From contig JAKFYO010000278.1 of assembly GCA_021730825.1 (NCBI GenBank), positions 1 through 5,006 on the forward strand: DNA of 5,006 bases, written 5' to 3'. The notes under the pieces were generated by a model that was not told the origin of the DNA, did no database searches, and saw nothing but the letters and a program-made list of their open reading frames with translations. The DNA comes from Hyphomicrobiales bacterium. Lineage in GTDB: Bacteria; Pseudomonadota; Alphaproteobacteria; Rhizobiales; Xanthobacteraceae. This document shows positions 1-5,006 of the stretch, one piece after another; the stretch's first letter is position 1; each line of letters starts with the position of its first letter. Position numbers and translations under genes: made by a program.

Positions 1-864
1 AGACAGGACTGGGAAGATCGCGAGCAGACGCTGTTTCGCGCGACCGCCTTCGGCGACGACGTCGATCGTCCGCTGAAAAAATCCGACGGCACTTACACCT
101 ATTTCGCCGCCGACATGGCCTATCACCGCGACAAGATCGAGCGCGGCTTTAAAACGCTGATCGACGTCTGGGGCGCGGACCACGGCGGCTACGTGAAGCG
201 CATGAACGCGGCGGTGAATGCGCTGGGCGCGGGCAATGTCGCGCTCGATGTGAAGCTTTGTCAGCTCGTGCGGTTGATGCGCGCAGGCGAGCCCGTGAAA
301 ATGTCGAAACGGGCAGGCGACTTCGTGACCCTTCGCGAGGTGGTGGACGAAGTCGGCGTCGATCCGGTGCGCTTCATGATGCTGTTTCGGAAGAACGACG
401 CGCAGCTCGACTTCGATCTGGCCAAGGTGATTGAGCAGTCTAAGGAAAATCCGGTCTTTTACGTCCAGTACGCCCATGCCCGCGGCAAGTCGGTGTTCCG
501 GAATGCGAGGGAGGCGGTCCCGGAGTTATCCACCGATCCGGGAAGTCTGGCGGGCGCCGATCTGAGCGTACTGACCGACGAGGCGGAGCTCGCGCTGATC
601 AAAAAACTGGCCCAATGGCCCCGGCTGGTCGAGGCAGCGGCGGAGTTTCACGAGCCGCACCGGGTCGCTTTCTACCTCTACGACCTCGCTAGTTCCTTCC
701 ATTCGTTATGGAATAAGGGAAAAGACGCGCCTCATTTACGCTTCATTATGGAAGATAACCCTAAATTCACCATCGCCCGCTTGAGTCTCGTCAAAGGCTT
801 GGTTGGTGTTTTGGCCTCAGGTTTGGCCATTTTAGGTGTCAGAGCGGCCGAAGAAATGCGTTAA
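1..864 (+). CDS. argS: Arginyl-tRNA synthetase, C-terminal half (5' end outside window)
   Basis: Class I aminoacyl-tRNA synthetase that charges tRNA-Arg with arginine in the cytoplasm. The frame is open from the first base to TAA at 862-864, giving 287 residues of an enzyme usually near 580-600, so the N-terminal domain and the HIGH motif lie upstream. Visible, in window residue numbers: the block [17 protein letters not shown] from residue 29, then [12 protein letters not shown] typical of ArgRS, then the KMSKR loop at residues 100-104 (bases 298-312) that binds ATP, followed by AGDFVTL. The all-helical DALR anticodon-binding domain runs from about residue 150 ([13 protein letters not shown]) to the C-terminus, ending in the usual [14 protein letters not shown] tail. 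An ATG at 115 is internal and is not the start, because family sequence continues upstream of it. The last 140 bases are noticeably more AT-rich than the rest. The SPOR gene follows after 24 bases. Confidence 0.97.
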   Translation, partial: RQDWEDREQTLFRATAFGDDVDRPLKKSDGTYTYFAADMAYHRDKIERGFKTLIDVWGADHGGYVKRMNAAVNALGAGNVALDVKLCQLVRLMRAGEPVKMSKRAGDFVTLREVVDEVGVDPVRFMMLFRKNDAQLDFDLAKVIEQSKENPVFYVQYAHARGKSVFRNAREAVPELSTDPGSLAGADLSVLTDEAELALIKKLAQWPRLVEAAAEFHEPHRVAFYLYDLASSFHSLWNKGKDAPHLRFIMEDNPKFTIARLSLVKGLVGVLASGLAILGVRAAEEMR

Positions 865-869
865 CGGCC

Positions 870-881
870 CTCCGCGCGGAG
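870..881 (+). promoter_or_regulatory. Perfect 12-bp palindrome containing the SPOR gene ribosome-binding site
   Basis: CTCCGCGCGGAG equals its own reverse complement. Its right arm is GGAG (878-881), seven bases before the ATG at 889, which is good Shine-Dalgarno spacing. In RNA the left arm CTCC could pair with GGAG across a GCGC loop and hide the ribosome-binding site. The site starts six bases after the argS stop, so a ribosome ending on argS would cover or open it. The palindrome and the spacing are seen directly; a regulatory role is inference, and a four-pair stem is short. Confidence 0.5.
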
Positions 882-888
882 TGTTAGT

Positions 889-2568
889 ATGAGTATTGCG
901 CGGACTTTGAGGAACGATCGGGAGAAAATGGGCGAACACCCCATGTACCGGCCCTCCCGGGGCCACGGGCAGTCGCAATCGCAGCCACAGCAGGCTGTAG
1001 CGTCCTCGCGTATGCGCAGGGGCGAAGACCCGCTCGCCGAGCTCGCCCGTCTGATCGGGCAGGAAGATCCCTTCAAGGAATTCGATGCCGTCCAGCCGCG
1101 CCGTGTCGCGCCGAACGGTAATGGCGCGAGCCATGCGCCTTCAGTAACACCGGAGCGCCGTCCGAGCGGAAACGGGGCCGGGCACACCAATGGCGCAAGC
1201 TATACCCAGCCGCGCAGCAGCAGCCGTCAGGCTGAGCAGCGTTCGTCCGAAAACCGCAATCAGCAAAGCCATGCCGCCGCACCAGCCCGTGCACAGATGG
1301 CGCGCAATGAAGCCTATCCCGCACCGCGACCGGCCACGCGTGCCCCGATGCAGCCGTCTGCCACACCGAGGACGAATGGCGCTATTGCCCGCGCTTACGA
1401 ACAGCAGCCACGTCCGAACGGACGCAGCGCGGCCGGAACGGTTGCCGAACGCGCGCCGCGCGCCCGTGAGGCCTATGCCGAAGAGACCGCACGTCCTGCG
1501 CAAGCGCCCGAGCGCTCCCGCCGTGAAGCCCCTCGCACCGGCTATGTGCCGGAAGAGGCGCCGCGCCACGCGCGCAGCCGTCAGCAGCCGGCCTATCGGG
1601 ATCAGTACCAGCGCGGTTACGAGAACGACTACGATCCGGAATACGACGACGAAGCCTATCTGCCGGATCATGCCGAGGACATTTACGACGATGTGCAGCG
1701 CCCGGGCCGCGGCTGGGGCTTCTGGCTTGTTTCCGGCGTCGTCATCGCGAGTTTGATCGCGGTCGCTTTTCTTGGCGTCTTCGCCTATCGCACCGTGTTC
1801 AACGCGCCGCCGCGTGCGGCTGTTGTCACGAAGTCGAGCGTGCCGACCAAGGTCGAGCCGAACAACACGCCGCAGACGGCGGTCCCCCAGAGCAACAAGC
1901 CGATTCAGGATCGCGTTTCCGGCGCGGCCGACCAGACGAAAGTCATGCGCCGCGAAGAAACGCCGGTCGATCTGACCCAGCCGAATTCGCCGTCACCGCA
2001 GCAACAGCAGCCGCAGGTGCAGCGCGCTCCGCAGTTCACCGCGCCGCCGCAACAGCAGCAACAGCCGCAGTCTCCGCCGCAGGCAGTCGATCAGCAACCG
2101 AAGCGCGTGAAGACGATTGCGGTGCGTCCGGATGGAAGCATCGTGCAGCCGAATTCCAATCCGCAGCAACAGAACGGTCCGATGAACTTGCAGGCGAACC
2201 CGCCGCAGCAGGAGCCGGACACGCAGGCGTTCCCGCCGCAGAACCGTCCGAACTCGAACGTGCCGCCGGCGAACCGCAATGTCGCTTCGCTCGGTCCGAC
2301 ACCGGCGCCGCAGACGAGCGGCAACTACATCGTGCAGGTTGCCTCGCATAAGACGCCAGAAGAGGCGCAGGGCGCCTGGGCCAATCTCCGCCAGCAGTAT
2401 TCCCAGATTTTTGCCGGACGGAATGCAGACATCCGCAAGGTCGATCTTGGCGACCGCGGCACCTTCTATCGTGCCATGGTAGGCCCGATGAACCGCGATC
2501 AGGCGAATGCGCTCTGCCAGAACCTGAAGACGCAGGGCGCGGGCTGCATCGTCCAGACGCGCAACTAA
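889..2568 (+). CDS. SPOR-domain membrane protein with long disordered cytoplasmic arm
   Basis: 559 residues, predicted single-pass inner-membrane protein. SPOR domains bind glycan strands stripped of stem peptides at the division septum, so a role in division or wall remodelling is likely; the exact function is unknown. Order: motif EDPLAELARLIGQEDPF at 46-62; Arg/Pro/Ala-rich low-complexity arm to about 240, with a repeated NGA motif (15-base near-repeat at 1120-1134 and 1189-1203, 13 matches); Asp/Glu/Tyr-rich patch 245-268; membrane segment about 277-299, after GWGFW; Pro/Gln-rich periplasmic linker about 365-470; SPOR domain about 478-558 (NYIVQVAS, then FYRAMVGP). No cleavable signal is seen; the N-terminus should be inside. 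The only cysteines are C543 and C553. The ATG at 889 has GGAG seven bases upstream. ATGs at 928 (GGGAG only three bases away) and 943 are possible alternatives, and all three precede the first motif. It sits in the argS-nagZ-scpAB cluster, next to a wall-recycling gene. Domain calls are firm; partners are unknown. Confidence 0.92.
   Translation: MSIARTLRNDREKMGEHPMYRPSRGHGQSQSQPQQAVASSRMRRGEDPLAELARLIGQEDPFKEFDAVQPRRVAPNGNGASHAPSVTPERRPSGNGAGHTNGASYTQPRSSSRQAEQRSSENRNQQSHAAAPARAQMARNEAYPAPRPATRAPMQPSATPRTNGAIARAYEQQPRPNGRSAAGTVAERAPRAREAYAEETARPAQAPERSRREAPRTGYVPEEAPRHARSRQQPAYRDQYQRGYENDYDPEYDDEAYLPDHAEDIYDDVQRPGRGWGFWLVSGVVIASLIAVAFLGVFAYRTVFNAPPRAAVVTKSSVPTKVEPNNTPQTAVPQSNKPIQDRVSGAADQTKVMRREETPVDLTQPNSPSPQQQQPQVQRAPQFTAPPQQQQQPQSPPQAVDQQPKRVKTIAVRPDGSIVQPNSNPQQQNGPMNLQANPPQQEPDTQAFPPQNRPNSNVPPANRNVASLGPTPAPQTSGNYIVQVASHKTPEEAQGAWANLRQQYSQIFAGRNADIRKVDLGDRGTFYRAMVGPMNRDQANALCQNLKTQGAGCIVQTRN
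1996..2082 (+). repeat. Imperfect CAG/CAA/CCG triplet tract encoding Pro/Gln linker
   Basis: In the SPOR protein frame this encodes residues 370-398, of which 14 are Gln and 8 Pro, with runs of four (371-374) and five (388-392) glutamines. CAG and CAA are mixed, so it is not a pure microsatellite, but two similar blocks, CCGCAGCAACAGCAGCCGCAG-like and CCGCAACAGCAGCAACAGCCG-like, suggest growth by slippage or local duplication. The product is a flexible periplasmic spacer between the membrane and the SPOR domain. Similar but weaker Pro/Gln/Asn composition continues to about base 2270. Length differences between strains would be expected here. Confidence 0.7.
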
Positions 2569-2623
2569 CAGCTACTTCTCGAGACCTTCTTGACCGGGCA
2601 GGCAGGGGCGCTTACCCCGCCGC
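2569..2623 (+). other. Intergenic gap between SPOR gene and nagZ, no terminator seen
   Basis: This 55-base stretch is the longest non-coding gap in the window. It holds GGGG (2605-2608) and CCCC (2615-2618), which could form a four-pair stem with a six-base loop, but no T-run follows, so it does not look like an intrinsic terminator. TTGACC at 2590-2595 resembles a -35 element but lacks a convincing -10 at the right distance. Transcription from the SPOR gene probably continues into nagZ. Confidence 0.5.
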
Positions 2624-3625
2624 ATGACCATTCGCGCCTTCATCGCCGGTTGTGCTTCGACAGCTTTCTCTGAAGAGGAAAAACGTTTCCTGTCAGAGAC
2701 TTGCCCGTGGGGCTTGATTCTCTTCAAGCGAAACATTGAGAATCCCGCACAGGTCACGGAATTGACTCGCAGCTACCGCGAGCTTGTTGGCCGCGCAGAT
2801 GCGCCCGTGCTGATCGATCAGGAAGGCGGGCGCGTACAGAGGCTGGGGCCTCCGCATTGGCCAGACTTTCCCGCCGCCGAGAAGCTGACGCAGACTTCGG
2901 AAAGCGAGGCCTCGGTTACGCTCGGGGCGCGGCTGATCGCGAACGAACTGGTGAAGCTTGGGATCAACGTCGATTGCTTGCCGGTAGCCGATTTGCGCTT
3001 CCCCGGCGCGCATGACGTGATCGGCGACCGCTCTTACGGCAGCGAGCCCAATATGGTCGCGACACTTGCGCGTGCGGCCGCCGAGGGGCTGATGGCCGGC
3101 GGCGTGTTGCCGGTGGTGAAGCATATTCCCGGTCACGGGCGCGCCATGGCCGACAGTCATCTCGAACTGCCGAGAGTTTCCGCTTCACGCGCCGAACTGG
3201 AGCGAACGGATTTTGCGCCGTTCCGGCTTTTGTCCGATCAGCCGCTCGCGATGACGGCTCACGTGATCTATGAGGCGATTGATCCGCTGCTTCCGGCCAC
3301 GATTTCGCCGGTGGTTGTCCGCGACGTGATCCGGAACCACATCGGTTTCGACGGCTTGCTCATGACCGACGACGTCTCGATGAAGGCACTTTCCGGTACT
3401 ATCGGTCAAAATACGAAAGCGGCCTTTGCAGCGGGATGCGATCTCGCGCTCCACTGCAACGGCAAGATGGATGAAATGCGCGAGGTTGCCGAGAACAGCC
3501 CGCCTTTGAATGGAAAACCGGCCGAGCGCGCAAAGAAAGCCTTGGATAGGATCGCGGCAGGCCCAAAACCGCTTGATGCCGCCGAGGCCTGGAGCCGATT
3601 TTCCGCTATGATCGAAACGGTTTGA
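2624..3625 (+). CDS. nagZ: Beta-N-acetylhexosaminidase NagZ (GH3)
   Basis: Cytoplasmic glycoside hydrolase family 3 enzyme that removes GlcNAc from GlcNAc-1,6-anhydroMurNAc and its peptides during peptidoglycan recycling; in bacteria with inducible AmpC its products influence beta-lactamase expression. At 333 residues it matches the single-domain Gram-negative form (E. coli 341). Motifs: GLILFKRNI near residue 30; DQEGGRVQR with D65 and R73; R136 in GDRSYG; K166-H167 in KHIPGHG; the Asp-His general acid/base pair D177 and H179 in ADSH; and TDDVSM with the nucleophile in the D249-D250 pair (the first Asp by alignment with other GH3 enzymes). Most of these sit three residues beyond the E. coli positions I recall (D62, R70, R133, K163, H164, H176). 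All catalytic elements are present. The ATG at 2624 is the only usable start, because an in-frame TGA at 2591 precedes it and no other start codon lies between. It lacks a well-placed Shine-Dalgarno. scpA begins 15 bases after the stop. Confidence 0.97.
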   Translation: MTIRAFIAGCASTAFSEEEKRFLSETCPWGLILFKRNIENPAQVTELTRSYRELVGRADAPVLIDQEGGRVQRLGPPHWPDFPAAEKLTQTSESEASVTLGARLIANELVKLGINVDCLPVADLRFPGAHDVIGDRSYGSEPNMVATLARAAAEGLMAGGVLPVVKHIPGHGRAMADSHLELPRVSASRAELERTDFAPFRLLSDQPLAMTAHVIYEAIDPLLPATISPVVVRDVIRNHIGFDGLLMTDDVSMKALSGTIGQNTKAAFAAGCDLALHCNGKMDEMREVAENSPPLNGKPAERAKKALDRIAAGPKPLDAAEAWSRFSAMIETV

Positions 3626-3640
3626 GACGGAATCAGTAGC

Positions 3641-4453
3641 GTGGAAACCAGCGACTTCGAACTGCCGGAAGCGGAACGCGCGAGCCACGAGCCACAGCTC
3701 GTGGTGGACGTCACCGGTTTTGAAGGCCCGCTCGACCTGCTCTTGATGCTTGCGCGGACCCAGAAGGTGGACCTCGCGAAGATCTCCATTCTCGCGCTCG
3801 CCGAGCAATATCTGGAATTTATTCGTCAGGCTCGCGACCTTCGGATCGAAGTCGCAGCCGACTATCTCGTTATGGCGGCATGGCTCGCTTACCTGAAGTC
3901 GCGCTTGCTGCTGCCCGAAGCTGCCGGTCCCGAAGAACCTTCCGCCGCCGATCTCGCCGCCGATCTCGCCGCACGCCTGCAGCATCTCGAAGCGATCCGC
4001 CGCGCCGGCGCCGGGCTCATGACCCGCGACAAACTCGGCACCGAGTTCTTTGCGCGCGGCATGCCAGAGGAAAACGATCCGCTCGAGCCGCAGCAGTTTA
4101 CGGCGACGATCTACGATCTGTTGTCCGCTTACGCGCTTCAGCGTCAGAAGAAGGCGCTTGCCAGGCATACGGTGCAACAACGCGTCGTTTGGTCGTTGAA
4201 AGAAGCGCGCGAGGCGCTTGAACGGCTGGTCGGAGTGAGCCAAGACTGGACCCGGCTCGACACCTTCCTCATCGACTATCTGGTCGAGCCGTCGATGCGT
4301 ACGACCGTGTTGGCCTCAAGCTTTTCCGCCTCTCTCGAAATGGTCAAAGAGGGGCATCTCGATCTTCAACAAGAATCACCCTTTGCTCCGTTGTGGTTGA
4401 AACGCCGCTCGGAACCGAGGCCTGAATTGCAAGTAGTGGAGACCAAGCAGTGA
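3641..4453 (+). CDS. scpA: Segregation and condensation protein A (kleisin)
   Basis: 270 residues. ScpA is the kleisin subunit that bridges the two heads of the SMC dimer and, with ScpB, forms the bacterial condensin that compacts and separates daughter chromosomes. The N-terminal SMC-neck-binding region carries the family hallmark GFEGPLDLLL at residues 26-35, then QKVDLAKISILALAEQYL and the helical AADYLVMAAWLAYLKSRLLLP. The middle (about 95-190) is less conserved and includes the part expected to thread along ScpB. The C-terminal winged helix that meets the other SMC head is about residues 190-262, with TTVLASSFSASLEMVKEGHL and then the QESPFAPLWL strand. The start is GTG at 3641 with a weak GGA (3629-3631) nine bases upstream; no better start precedes the conserved domain. 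It is read in the same frame as nagZ, and its TGA overlaps the scpB GTG. The smc gene itself is not in the window. Confidence 0.96.
   Translation: METSDFELPEAERASHEPQLVVDVTGFEGPLDLLLMLARTQKVDLAKISILALAEQYLEFIRQARDLRIEVAADYLVMAAWLAYLKSRLLLPEAAGPEEPSAADLAADLAARLQHLEAIRRAGAGLMTRDKLGTEFFARGMPEENDPLEPQQFTATIYDLLSAYALQRQKKALARHTVQQRVVWSLKEAREALERLVGVSQDWTRLDTFLIDYLVEPSMRTTVLASSFSASLEMVKEGHLDLQQESPFAPLWLKRRSEPRPELQVVETKQ
4438..4441 (+). promoter_or_regulatory. Shine-Dalgarno for scpB GTG start
   Basis: GGAG lies inside the last codons of scpA, eight bases before the GTG at 4450. This spacing supports the GTG as a real start and fits reinitiation or coupling at the GTGA overlap with the scpA stop. 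Confidence 0.65.
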
Positions 4454-5006
4454 CCGCGTTGCGCAAGCCGCCGCTCAAGATTGTTGGCTCGGAGCCTGAG
4501 ATGCAGGCTGACGAAAACCAGCGCGTGCTGGAGGCAATCCTGTTTGCCGCCACCGACCCGGTGGATGAGAAGCTGCTTGCGTCACGTCTGCCTGAAGACG
4601 CGGACCTGAAGGAAGAACTCAAAAAACTTGGCGACCATTACGCGATCCGCGGCGTGAACTTGGTTCGTGTTGCCGGCAAGTGGGCGCTGCGCACGGCCTC
4701 CGATCTGGGTCATCGCATCGCGCGCGATACCCCGCCGCCGCGCAAGCTCTCGCGCGCCGCGATCGAGACGCTCGCCATCGTCGCCTATCATCAGCCGGTG
4801 ACGCGTGCCGAGGTCGAAGAAATCCGTGGTGTCACGATCTCCAAAGGCACGCTCGACGTGCTGATCGAAACTGGCTGGGTGCGCCTGCGTGGCCGCCGCA
4901 AGGCGCCGGGCCGACCCGTCACTTACGGCACCACCGAACAGTTCCTCGTGCATTTCGGCCTCGATCAGGTCGAGGACCTCCCGGGTCTCGAAGAATTGAA
5001 GGGCGC
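4450..5006 (+). CDS. scpB: Segregation and condensation protein B, 3' end outside window
   Basis: ScpB is the dimeric winged-helix subunit that binds the middle of ScpA and controls SMC head engagement in the bacterial condensin. 185 codons are visible and the frame is still open at the window edge. The first winged helix spans about residues 20-95 (QRVLEAILFAATDPVDE, then IRGVNLVRVAGKWALRT). The second spans about 100-170 (LSRAAIETLAIVAYHQPVT, EIRGVTISKGTLDVL, GRRKAPGRPVTYGTT). The visible end, DLPGLEELKG, is the usual C-terminal element of the family, so only a short tail should be missing. I chose GTG at 4450 because it overlaps the scpA stop as GTGA and has GGAG eight bases upstream. An in-frame ATG at 4501 (residue 18) also has GGAG at proper spacing and would still include the whole first domain. 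In many alphaproteobacteria tatA, tatB and tatC follow; that cannot be seen here. Confidence 0.96.
   Translation, partial: MTALRKPPLKIVGSEPEMQADENQRVLEAILFAATDPVDEKLLASRLPEDADLKEELKKLGDHYAIRGVNLVRVAGKWALRTASDLGHRIARDTPPPRKLSRAAIETLAIVAYHQPVTRAEVEEIRGVTISKGTLDVLIETGWVRLRGRRKAPGRPVTYGTTEQFLVHFGLDQVEDLPGLEELKG
4491..4494 (+). promoter_or_regulatory. Candidate second Shine-Dalgarno inside scpB
   Basis: GGAG lies six bases before the in-frame ATG at 4501. It could serve an alternative scpB start that yields a protein 17 residues shorter. The 17 residues in question are low in conserved features, so sequence alone does not decide between this start and the GTG at 4450. Confidence 0.4.

Noticed and set aside
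832..1190. Minus-strand open frames across the argS-SPOR junction
   Set aside because: They overlap the firm argS end and the SPOR motif region, with arbitrary composition and no family similarity.
1190..1975. Long alternative + frame inside the SPOR gene (188 and 67 codons)
   Set aside because: Arg/Pro/Ser-rich product typical of an off-frame reading of GC-rich low-complexity sequence. The main frame has a membrane segment and a SPOR domain.
1993..2349. Several minus-strand open frames over the Pro/Gln linker (Arg/Leu-rich or Ala/Ser-rich)
   Set aside because: They are complements of CAG/CCG triplets, which read as repeats in every frame. No ribosome-binding site or family similarity is seen.
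2590..2618. TTGACC (2590-2595) as a promoter -35 for nagZ
   Set aside because: The hexamer 17 bases downstream is TACCCC, a poor -10, and no other spacing gives a convincing partner.
2605..2618. GGGG/CCCC hairpin as a terminator after the SPOR gene
   Set aside because: The stem is only four pairs with no following T-run, and it sits directly before the nagZ start.
2624..2656. Lipobox-like IAGC at NagZ residues 7-10, suggesting a lipoprotein
   Set aside because: Only nine residues precede the Cys, too few for a signal peptide, and the segment aligns with the first strand of cytoplasmic NagZ enzymes.
3185..4243. 352-codon open frame on the minus strand spanning the nagZ/scpA junction
   Set aside because: Its codons are exact complements of the nagZ and scpA codons, because both genes use the same frame. 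Stops would need sense TTA, CTA or TCA, which are rare here. The translation has no recognisable domain, and both sense genes are firm.
4344..4953. Minus-strand open frames over scpA/scpB
   Set aside because: Shadows of the strongly supported scpA and scpB sense frames.

Overview
The window is a compact block of housekeeping genes, all on the + strand, from a moderately GC-rich alphaproteobacterium. Protein sequence and gene order point to the Hyphomicrobiales (Rhizobiales), closest in feel to the Bradyrhizobium / Rhodopseudomonas / Xanthobacteraceae side. That placement rests on remembered family sequences and synteny, not on a search. Nothing mobile is visible: no insertion sequence, phage gene, tRNA, rRNA or CRISPR array.

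Layout. Positions 1-864 hold the C-terminal half of arginyl-tRNA synthetase (argS), whose start lies before the window. After 24 bases comes a 559-residue membrane-anchored SPOR-domain protein (889-2568) with a long disordered cytoplasmic arm, one membrane segment, a Pro/Gln-rich linker and a C-terminal SPOR domain. After a 55-base gap comes nagZ (2624-3625), the GH3 beta-N-acetylglucosaminidase of peptidoglycan recycling. Then follow scpA (3641-4453) and scpB (4450 to beyond the window end), the kleisin and winged-helix partner of the SMC condensin. scpA and scpB overlap by four bases. No non-coding stretch exceeds 55 bases and no intrinsic terminator is visible, so the five genes look like one transcription unit or part of one.

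Function. The block joins translation (argS), septal wall binding (SPOR protein), wall recycling (nagZ) and chromosome organisation (scpAB). argS-SPOR-nagZ-scpA-scpB, usually followed by tatABC, is a familiar alphaproteobacterial order, so it is conserved synteny and not a new system. I did not find a previously undescribed system here. The points most worth a second look are in the SPOR protein: an Arg-only, charge-segregated cytoplasmic arm, a short N-terminal motif that looks conserved, and a lone cysteine pair in the SPOR domain. Translation-initiation details also stand out: a perfect palindrome holding the SPOR gene's ribosome-binding site, a nagZ start without a well-placed Shine-Dalgarno, and two competing scpB starts.
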